Origin: Bacilli bacterium
Lineage (GTDB): Bacteria > Bacillota_I > Bacilli_A > ML615J-28 > CAG-698
Assembly (NCBI GenBank): GCA_028691905.1
Contig: JAQUYJ010000083.1
Coordinates: 1 to 5,063, forward strand
Reading direction: 5' to 3'
DNA length: 5,063 nucleotides
Part shown: in pieces, positions 1 through 5,063 of the stretch
Layout of the letters: the number at the start of each line of letters is the position of its first letter
Numbering within the stretch: position 1 is the first letter of the stretch
Program-made: the position numbers and the translations under genes
Notes under the pieces: generated by a model
Told to the model about the DNA's origin: nothing
The model's input: only the letters and a program-made list of their open reading frames with translations
Databases searched by the model: none

Positions 1-11
1 TCTTCCGATCT
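1..11. other. Probable Illumina adapter remnant at window edge
   Basis: The first 11 bases, TCTTCCGATCT, are identical to the 3' end of the standard Illumina TruSeq adapter. Read on the minus strand they are AGATCGGAAGA, the well-known first bases of the read-through adapter. They sit exactly at the window start and fall inside the purA reading frame, where they encode the last residues Asp-Arg-Lys; these have no counterpart in PurA proteins I remember, such as Bacillus PurA, which continues with residues like DNLRIS. A chance 11-base match exactly at an edge is very unlikely. The likely explanation is untrimmed adapter at a contig end. Confidence 0.88.
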
Positions 12-298
12 TTGTCACAGGCAAAACCTTCCGCCTGGAGTGTCTTTACTTCCTGTAGAAAACTGCGGGGATTGATAACCATCCCATTTCCCAGGATGTT
101 CTTGGTATGGGCAGAAAATACCCCCGAAGGAATTAAATGCAGTTTAAATGTGCGGTTTTGGAAAACAATCGTATGACCGGCATTATCTCCGCCCTGATAA
201 CGGACGACAACATCTGCTCGTTCACTCAGGTAATTGGTGATTTTCCCTTTTCCTTCATCGCCCCATTGGCATCCTATTACTACTGCAGTTTTGCTCAT
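1..298 (-). CDS. purA: Adenylosuccinate synthetase, N-terminal fragment (cut by window start)
   Basis: This is the cytoplasmic enzyme that joins IMP and aspartate using GTP to form adenylosuccinate, the first committed step to AMP. Translation from the ATG at 298 begins MSKTAVVIGCQWGDEGKGK. The GDEGKGK phosphate-binding loop is at residues 13-19, with the catalytic Asp at 14. RYQGGDNAGHT follows at 33-43, including the catalytic His at 42, then HLIPSG and the GNGMVINP segment. The family is usually about 430 residues; only about 95 genuine codons are present. Bases 1-11 look like sequencing adapter, so the apparent residues Lys96 (in part) to Lys99 should be ignored. The start codon overlaps the purB stop as ATGA (298-295), so the gene is very probably translated by coupling with purB and transcribed from the promoter ahead of purB. 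A weak GGA-type ribosome site lies inside the purB end. The truncation is a window effect and no gene decay is seen. Confidence 0.96.
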   Translation of the reverse strand, partial: MSKTAVVIGCQWGDEGKGKITNYLSERADVVVRYQGGDNAGHTIVFQNRTFKLHLIPSGVFSAHTKNILGNGMVINPRSFLQEVKTLQAEGFACDKDRK

Positions 299-1587
299 TC
301 TATTCCAACTCTTTCCATGATTTTTTTCACATTTTTTAAATATGGTTTGATTTCAAAGCAGGCTTTTACTTCTTCTGCGGTGAAATGGTATCTATCTTTA
401 TTGGCCATTAAAATGGTTTCCAAACTTTGATTTTCTTGGTGTGCCTGAAAGGTTAATATCTGAATCCAGTCATAGGCTGCTTCCCGACTGACACCTTTAT
501 TAATTAATGCTGCCAGCACCTGTCCGGAAAAGACAGTTTGGTGGGAAGAATGGATATTGGCAAGCATTCTATCGGTATCCACAACCAAATCATCCACTAC
601 TTTTTTGTAGCGCTTCAGCATGTAATAAAGAAGAATGGTTGCATCGGGAAGGATGATGCGTTCTGCTGAGGAATGGGAAATATCCCTTTCATGCCACAGC
701 AGATTGTTTTCCATTGCTACTTCCACATAACTGCGGATTATTCTTGCGCAGCCACTCATGTTTTCCGATGCAATCGGATTTTGCTTGTGGGGCATCGCTG
801 AAGATCCTTTTTGACCTGCAGCAAATGCTTCTCTGACTTCTCCCACTTCACTTCGGGATAAATGTCTGATTTCCAACCCTACCTTTTCGATCAACTGGGC
901 AAACTGGGCCAGACAGAAGATATAACTGGCATGACGGTCCCTTGACAGAACCTGGGTGGATATGGGTGCAATCTTTAATCCTAATATTTCTGCAACCCGC
1001 TCTTCTATTTCAGGGGGAAGAACAGAAAAATTACCGACTGCCCCACTTAGTTTTACCTGTTCGAGCTGTTTTCTTGCTGCCTGAAACTGTCTGTAGATGC
1101 GCTTTCCTTCATCCCACCACAGGACCCATTTTAAACCAAAACAAGTCACTTCTGCGTGCATGCCATGGGTACGGCCGATACAGGGTGTTTCCTGATAGGT
1201 TTTTGCTTTGACGGCAAGCGTTGCGAGAAAATCATTCATTGCATCTTCCAGTAATTGATTGGCCTGATAGAGCAATAGACTGTTGGCTGTATCAACCACA
1301 TCCGTTGAAGTAAGGCCATAATGAAACCACTTTTTCTCTTCACCCAAATAACGGCTGACCACTCTCGTAAAAGCTATCACATCGTGCTTGGTACTTTCTT
1401 CCAGTTCCTTGATTTCGGATAAAGTAAAACGGGCGTTTTTTTGTATCAACAAAAAATCGGCATTGGGAATAGTTCCATATTCCTGCAATGCCTGTAAGCT
1501 TGCTAGTTCAACCTGTAGAAAGCAATTAAATTTATTTTGTTCCTGCCAGATACGAGCCATCTCGGGAAGCGTATAACGATCAATCAT
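295..1587 (-). CDS. purB: Adenylosuccinate lyase
   Basis: This 430-residue enzyme of the fumarase/aspartase superfamily releases fumarate from adenylosuccinate to give AMP, and from SAICAR to give AICAR in de novo purine synthesis. It is a cytoplasmic homotetramer in the family. The start is MIDRYTLPEMARIW, the usual N-terminus. Visible motifs are KHDV with His68, TSTDVVDTA at 94-102, GRTHGMHAE with the probable general acid His141, and the flexible signature loop GSSAMPHKQNP around 261-271, with catalytic serines near 262-263. WHERDISHSSAER follows, with the C-terminal lyase domain after it. Length matches Bacillus PurB. I chose the ATG at 1587: the upstream GTG at 1596 lies within the Shine-Dalgarno sequence GAGGTG (1594-1599), six bases before this ATG. 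One deviation is Gln269 where most homologues I recall have Arg (MPHKRNP). The gene ends in a four-base overlap with purA and has its own promoter. Confidence 0.97.
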   Translation of the reverse strand: MIDRYTLPEMARIWQEQNKFNCFLQVELASLQALQEYGTIPNADFLLIQKNARFTLSEIKELEESTKHDVIAFTRVVSRYLGEEKKWFHYGLTSTDVVDTANSLLLYQANQLLEDAMNDFLATLAVKAKTYQETPCIGRTHGMHAEVTCFGLKWVLWWDEGKRIYRQFQAARKQLEQVKLSGAVGNFSVLPPEIEERVAEILGLKIAPISTQVLSRDRHASYIFCLAQFAQLIEKVGLEIRHLSRSEVGEVREAFAAGQKGSSAMPHKQNPIASENMSGCARIIRSYVEVAMENNLLWHERDISHSSAERIILPDATILLYYMLKRYKKVVDDLVVDTDRMLANIHSSHQTVFSGQVLAALINKGVSREAAYDWIQILTFQAHQENQSLETILMANKDRYHFTAEEVKACFEIKPYLKNVKKIMERVGIE

Positions 1588-1593
1588 TTCCAA

Positions 1594-1599
1594 CACCTC
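1594..1599 (-). promoter_or_regulatory. purB ribosome binding site
   Basis: GAGGTG on the minus strand lies six bases before the ATG at 1587. It decides the start, because the in-frame GTG at 1594-1596 is part of this site and cannot sensibly also be the initiator. It begins only a few bases after the predicted transcription start, so the purB leader is extremely short. Confidence 0.85.
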
Positions 1600-1600
1600 A

Positions 1601-1636
1601 CTTGGTTATTATACCATGATTCACCCTGCTTTTCAA
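1601..1636 (-). promoter_or_regulatory. Sigma-A type promoter for purB-purA
   Basis: On the minus strand a TTGAAA -35 element (1631-1636) is followed by a 17-base spacer and a perfect TATAAT -10 element (1608-1613). The spacer ends in TGG, giving an extended -10 (TGnTATAAT). Transcription should start near 1601-1602, about 14 bases before the purB ATG. There is no room in the leader for a purine riboswitch or an attenuator, so any control would act on the DNA around or upstream of the promoter. I see no clear PurR box in the ~30 bases between this promoter and the preceding gene. Confidence 0.85.
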
Positions 1637-1650
1637 CAGCAAATTTTCAT

Positions 1651-1675
1651 AAAAAAAATGAGTATTGCTACTCAT
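1651..1675 (-). terminator. Probable intrinsic terminator after the lipoprotein gene
   Basis: On the minus strand ATGAGTA (1669-1675) pairs perfectly with TACTCAT (1658-1664) around a GCAA tetraloop, and a run of seven T follows (1651-1657). GCAA is a stable GNRA loop, but the stem has only two G-C pairs, so termination may be partial. The 5' arm and loop contain the TAG stop codon (1668-1670) of the lipoprotein gene, so a terminating ribosome would cover the hairpin. The structure separates the glnA unit from the purB promoter, which begins only about 15 bases further on. Confidence 0.68.
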
Positions 1676-3626
1676 AATTTTCTAATTGTTCCTGCAATAT
1701 ATGGAATGGGGCAGGTCCTGTTTCCAATATGACTGTATGAAACAGCATGTCGGAATAATCCATACCCAATTGTTCCTTAAACATTGTTTTTAAATCTTTC
1801 AACTGATAATAGGAGAAATAATACTGTAGGTAATTGGTTGGTACTTCCACCAAATCAAAGAATAATTCATGGATTTCGTCGTCAGTAAGCATAAAATATT
1901 CTCTTAAGAACTCCCCCATTTCAACTTCTGACCAACCCTCATAATTAATGCCGATATCAGCCAATCCCAGAATGACATAATTAATCGAATCAAACAGTTC
2001 AAATGCTCGTTGCGTTGCGGAAGTTGCTACCAGTCCTGCATATTTAATGACGTAATTTTCTACATAGGTTGCCCATGCTTCTGCATAACCGCTGTAATTT
2101 AATATTTTGCGGACATCAGGAATATCCTGATTTTTCATAAATACATTTTGATAGAGATGACCGGGATATCCTTCATGGGCCATTGTCTGATACATATAGT
2201 TATTCGCTTCGCTGAATTGGAGGGGATTGATGTATATAGTCTCTTCCCTGTTTCCGTCAATTGGAGAAATAAAATACATGGCTGGTGAAGAGTTTTCCTG
2301 GAGGGATTCACTGATTTCTTTGACCTGATAATCCAAAGTAATATTCAGTGCTGGAAAATCAGATTGAATCGCTTCCATAAAGAATGGAATCACATCAGCG
2401 AGTTCTTTCCCCTTCATTAAATCGGTATCATACAATCCACCGTAGTATTCACTGTTCTGTTGATAGGTTTCCATCATTTCATCCAGCAAATCCGTTAAAT
2501 AGGCTTTTGCCTGCACAACACTCATATTGGAACCGGTTGCTTCTCTGAACATTGCCTCATAATAGGCTGGTCCGTTTTCATATTCAGCAAGGGCACCGGT
2601 TTTTGTCGTATTACCGAGCATTGCAGTCAAATCATCTTTCAGGCTTGCATAACCGGGAAGCAAATGTTCTTCAATTGCTGCTTCGTTTTCCAAAGCAAAT
2701 GCTTCTTTTTCGGATGCAGAAAGAAAACTCAAATCAGCGATTTTTTCCACAAACAGCGGCACCAAATAACATTCTTCCGGAGCAAGGAAAGCTTCAATCT
2801 GGACGATGACGCGGTTGATTATCTCATCCGGCAAGCCCATTTCCAAAGCAATTTTTCCGTTTTCAAAGGCTACTAATTCCGCAAAATTCTCATCGGTATA
2901 GCGAACATAATCCAAATAATTCGCGATATCTCCTGCGTCATCAAAGCGGTATTCTGCCAGGATTAAAGGTAGTTGGGCCTGATAACCAAGATAACTTCCC
3001 AAGTTGGTTCCGTAGTAGTAAAATCCTTCAAATGCCAGCTGGCGGTTGATATAATCAATGATTATTTTTTTAGACAATCGTTGGGAAGAAGATAAATCAC
3101 CATCAGCAAATGCTTCCAGATCTGCTTTCATGTCTTTATAATTTGTGAAATACTCAGCTTCTGATTCTTCTGAAAAGGCAAATGGCTCAACAGTAAATTG
3201 ATCCAAATCATAATTTTCAGGATAATACAAAGAGAAATTGATATCGAGGGGATCTTCACCCATCATTTCAATAAACATCTCATCCAAAACAAGATTAAAC
3301 GCTTCATTTTCAACTTCAGGCAAGAGAATAATCGTGACTGTTTCTGTCAGTCCTTCATAACTGAACGTCACTTCATGACTGCCCGGTTCTTTTAAAGCTA
3401 AATAATCCGCAAAAGAAAGCATCGTTTTTTCCGCACTGACCTTTGTCTGATCTCCATTCGGATGATTTACAACCACCTGAATATCAGCCAGATGAAACTC
3501 ATCAATGACGATTCCTTCTTCCAGATATTCATACTCGATTGTTAAATTTGCCTCGGCTTTTGGCTGGCAGCCAACGACAGCCAAACCCATAACTGCTACC
3601 AAAATTATTACTAACCATTTTCTCAT
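1668..3626 (-). CDS. DUF885-family lipoprotein, predicted metallopeptidase
   Basis: This 652-residue protein is predicted to be anchored outside the membrane. It starts MRKWLVIILV, has one hydrophobic segment and a lipobox LAVVGC with the lipidated Cys at 20. Residues about 28-103 look like a small beta-rich, bacterial Ig-like domain (alternating beta pattern ending in EVTFSYEGLTETVTI). The rest resembles DUF885 (PF05960): HEGYPGH at 484-490 (bases 2157-2177), GYAEAWATYVE at 513-523 with a likely third metal ligand Glu516, and a C-terminal ETGPAPFHIL segment. Proteins of this family have zincin-like features and are thought to be peptidases, but the substrate is unknown to me. The ATG at 3626 is chosen because it places the signal peptide at the N-terminus and has a strong AAGAGGT site seven bases upstream. 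It shares one base with the glnA stop (TAATG), implying coupled translation. Nitrogen salvage from peptides would suit this context; that is inference. Confidence 0.88.
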   Translation of the reverse strand: MRKWLVIILVAVMGLAVVGCQPKAEANLTIEYEYLEEGIVIDEFHLADIQVVVNHPNGDQTKVSAEKTMLSFADYLALKEPGSHEVTFSYEGLTETVTIILLPEVENEAFNLVLDEMFIEMMGEDPLDINFSLYYPENYDLDQFTVEPFAFSEESEAEYFTNYKDMKADLEAFADGDLSSSQRLSKKIIIDYINRQLAFEGFYYYGTNLGSYLGYQAQLPLILAEYRFDDAGDIANYLDYVRYTDENFAELVAFENGKIALEMGLPDEIINRVIVQIEAFLAPEECYLVPLFVEKIADLSFLSASEKEAFALENEAAIEEHLLPGYASLKDDLTAMLGNTTKTGALAEYENGPAYYEAMFREATGSNMSVVQAKAYLTDLLDEMMETYQQNSEYYGGLYDTDLMKGKELADVIPFFMEAIQSDFPALNITLDYQVKEISESLQENSSPAMYFISPIDGNREETIYINPLQFSEANNYMYQTMAHEGYPGHLYQNVFMKNQDIPDVRKILNYSGYAEAWATYVENYVIKYAGLVATSATQRAFELFDSINYVILGLADIGINYEGWSEVEMGEFLREYFMLTDDEIHELFFDLVEVPTNYLQYYFSYYQLKDLKTMFKEQLGMDYSDMLFHTVILETGPAPFHILQEQLENYE

Positions 3627-4951
3627 TAAAAATACCTCTTCCATTCCCAGGCATGAATCAGTTTGCGATATTCGTCCCATTCCAATTCTTTTGCCTGTAT
3701 ATATTTTTGATAAATATGTTCCCCCAATGTTTCCCTCATTAAGTCACTCTTTTTTAACTCTTTAATTGCATCTTTTAAATTTTCCGGTAAATTCAATATC
3801 CCTTTTTGTTCCCGCTCTTCTCTTGTATATTCGAAAATATTGTCATATACCGGTGCAACAATGGGCAGTTTGTTCTGAATACCGTCCAACCCGGCTGAAA
3901 TGATTGCTGCAATCATGAGATAGGGATTGGCAGCACAGTCGACATTTCGCAGTTCTGCCCGGGTTGCCTTCCCCCGGACTGCCGGAATCCGAATCATTGA
4001 ACTGCGGTTTGCATCACTCCAGCAAATATAGCAGGGTGCTTCATACCCGGGAACCAACCGTTTATAGGAATTGACTATGGGATTGGTAATGGCACTCATG
4101 CTTCTTGCATGTTTTAATATTCCACTCATCCACTGCAGACAGATATCGCTCAAATGACTGGGACTGTTTGAATCAAAAAATAAATTGTTTCCCGCCTGAT
4201 CGGTTAGGGAGCAATTGGTATGCATGCCGTTTCCTGCCATTCCCAGTGCCGGTTTCGGCATGAAAGATGCATGAAGATGATGTTTTCTTGCGACTTGCTT
4301 TACTACCTGCTTGAATGTCTGGACATTGTCACAGGTAGCAAGGGCACCGGAAAACCGAAAATTGATTTCATTTTGACCCGGTCCCACTTCATGATGACTT
4401 GCTTCCACAACCATGCCCAGTTTTTCCAGTTCCAGCACGATATCATGACGGCAGGTTTCTGATCCATCAATTGGAGCCATATCAAAATAACTTGCCTGAT
4501 CACTGAAATCAAGAATTGGTTCTTCTTTTTCATTTTGTCTGAACAAATAAAATTCCGGTTCCAGACCGATATTGATATCATGCAATCCGTAAGAACGCAT
4601 TTTTTGAATAATTCGTTTGAGATTGGAACGGGGATCACCGGCAAATGGCAATCCGTTGGGAAGGTGAACATCACAGATCATTCTGGCTACTTTACCGTAG
4701 CCATTGCTTTCCAAAGGAAGAATGAGGAACGTATCCAAATCAGGAACCAAATACATATCTGCTTCCTTAATTCGGACAAATCCTTCAATACTGGACCCAT
4801 CAAACATCACCTGTGCCGTCAAAACATCCTCAATCTGGGATATCGGTAATTCTACACTCTTGATTGTCCCCAGCATATCCGTGAACTGCAGTTTAATATA
4901 GCGGACGTTTTCTTCCTGAATAATCCGTAAAATTTCTTCCTTCGTTTTCAT
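3626..4951 (-). CDS. glnA: Glutamine synthetase, type I (Bacillus-like)
   Basis: This 441-residue cytoplasmic enzyme makes glutamine from glutamate, ammonia and ATP, and forms a dodecamer in its family. The N-terminal beta-grasp domain contains LQFTDMLGTIK and DGSSIEGFVR (51-60). The catalytic domain shows metal ligands in GLEPEF (Glu131, Glu133), EVGPGQNEI (Glu188, Glu195), NGMH with His244, NSYKRLVPGYEAP with the flap Glu304, NRSSMIRIP, and RAELR with Glu333 and Arg335. Length and sequence follow the Bacillus (GSI-alpha) group. The tyrosine adenylylation motif of the proteobacterial enzyme (NLYDLPPE) is absent, so control is probably by feedback inhibition; Arg60 corresponds to the Arg62 known for glutamine feedback in Bacillus. 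No glnR repressor gene is visible in the small stretch upstream. The start ATG has GGGGAA nine bases before it. The stop overlaps the start of the lipoprotein gene. Confidence 0.98.
   Translation of the reverse strand: MKTKEEILRIIQEENVRYIKLQFTDMLGTIKSVELPISQIEDVLTAQVMFDGSSIEGFVRIKEADMYLVPDLDTFLILPLESNGYGKVARMICDVHLPNGLPFAGDPRSNLKRIIQKMRSYGLHDINIGLEPEFYLFRQNEKEEPILDFSDQASYFDMAPIDGSETCRHDIVLELEKLGMVVEASHHEVGPGQNEINFRFSGALATCDNVQTFKQVVKQVARKHHLHASFMPKPALGMAGNGMHTNCSLTDQAGNNLFFDSNSPSHLSDICLQWMSGILKHARSMSAITNPIVNSYKRLVPGYEAPCYICWSDANRSSMIRIPAVRGKATRAELRNVDCAANPYLMIAAIISAGLDGIQNKLPIVAPVYDNIFEYTREEREQKGILNLPENLKDAIKELKKSDLMRETLGEHIYQKYIQAKELEWDEYRKLIHAWEWKRYF
3634..3640 (-). promoter_or_regulatory. 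Ribosome binding site of the lipoprotein gene, inside glnA
   Basis: AAGAGGT on the minus strand, seven bases before the ATG at 3626, is embedded in the last codons of glnA (the Lys-Arg near its C-terminus). It supports the ATG at 3626 over the in-frame ATG at 3680, which would put 18 polar residues ahead of the signal peptide and has less obvious support. Confidence 0.82.
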
Positions 4952-4960
4952 TTAAATCTG

Positions 4961-4966
4961 TTCCCC
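4961..4966 (-). promoter_or_regulatory. glnA ribosome binding site
   Basis: GGGGAA on the minus strand, nine bases before the glnA ATG, is an adequate but not perfect Shine-Dalgarno sequence. It agrees with the start chosen, which also matches the N-terminal length of Bacillus GlnA. Confidence 0.7.
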
Positions 4967-4976
4967 GATAAATATT

Positions 4977-5012
4977 TGCAATAATTATAACATTTTACCG
5001 AGGAAAAGACAA
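4977..5012 (-). promoter_or_regulatory. Sigma-A type promoter for glnA and the lipoprotein gene
   Basis: On the minus strand TTGTCT (5007-5012, four of six consensus bases) is followed by a 17-base spacer and a perfect TATAAT (4984-4989), preceded by TG at the extended -10 position. The transcript should start near 4976-4979, leaving a leader of about 25 bases. A degenerate GlnR/TnrA-like site (TGTTA, seven bases, TGCAA; 4976-4992) overlaps the -10 element. The left half is perfect and the right half poor, so nitrogen control by GlnR is possible but not shown. Confidence 0.75.
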
Positions 5013-5020
5013 CAGGAAAA
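5001..5020. repeat. Short direct repeat around the glnA -35 element
   Basis: AGGAAAA occurs at 5001-5007 and again at 5014-5020, separated by GACAAC. The copies flank and partly overlap the -35 element of the glnA promoter. With a 13-base period they could be a regulator site, but A-rich seven-base repeats arise easily by chance. Confidence 0.3.
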
Positions 5021-5063
5021 TGAAAATAATATAGTTTTTTCATAAAAGAAAACCAACCGCATG

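Noticed and set aside
137..430. 97-codon open frame on the plus strand
   Set aside because: It lies antisense across the purB-purA junction, both of which are certain genes. It has no recognisable family, and its open frame is explained by codon composition on the other strand.
1588..1596. Alternative purB start at GTG 1596
   Set aside because: This GTG is part of the GAGGTG ribosome site; the ATG at 1587 has ideal spacing and gives the family's usual N-terminus.
3627..3680. Alternative lipoprotein start at ATG 3680
   Set aside because: It would add 18 polar residues ahead of the signal peptide and a 55-base overlap with glnA, while the ATG at 3626 has a strong ribosome site.
3505..3765. 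86-codon open frame on the plus strand at the glnA-lipoprotein junction
   Set aside because: It is antisense to both coupled genes, with low-complexity hydrophobic translation and no supporting signals.
4303..4674. 123-codon open frame on the minus strand inside glnA
   Set aside because: It is an out-of-frame reading of a confident, fully conserved glnA, with no ribosome site or family resemblance.
3626..4951. Frameshift or decay in glnA
   Set aside because: All metal and substrate motifs are present in order and the length fits; Asn in GQNEI, where Bacillus has His, also occurs in the E. coli enzyme.
4952..5063. Riboswitch or T-box in the glnA leader
   Set aside because: The predicted leader is only about 25 bases and shows no conserved glutamine riboswitch or T-box elements.

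Overview
The window is a compact run of housekeeping genes from what looks like a low-to-moderate GC member of the Firmicutes (Bacillota). The evidence is a Bacillus-type (GSI-alpha-like) glutamine synthetase, strong GA-rich ribosome binding sites, sigma-A type promoters with extended -10 elements, and a lipoprotein with a typical Gram-positive signal peptide. A class such as Erysipelotrichia or a relative is possible, but I cannot fix it from sequence alone. All genes lie on the minus strand, so transcription runs from high to low coordinates.

In transcription order: (1) a short leader with a well-formed promoter (about 4984-5012); (2) glnA, glutamine synthetase (3626-4951); (3) a 652-residue DUF885-family lipoprotein with an HEGYPGH metallopeptidase-like motif (1668-3626), whose start codon shares one base with the glnA stop (TAATG); (4) a small hairpin plus T-tract that overlaps the lipoprotein stop codon (1651-1675); (5) a near-consensus promoter (1608-1636); (6) purB, adenylosuccinate lyase (295-1587); (7) the first ~95 codons of purA, adenylosuccinate synthetase, overlapping purB by four bases (ATGA) and cut by the window start.

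There are thus two transcription units. glnA plus the lipoprotein gene join cytoplasmic ammonia assimilation to a predicted surface peptidase. purB plus purA encode the two consecutive steps from IMP to AMP. The two units are separated by only about 80 bases, which hold both a terminator and a promoter.

The first 11 bases of the window match the end of the Illumina TruSeq adapter and are probably not genomic. The last codons of the purA fragment read from that end should not be trusted. I see no CRISPR, mobile element, RNA gene or phage sequence. The only plausibly under-described item is the translational coupling of glnA to a DUF885 lipoprotein with an Ig-like N-terminal domain.
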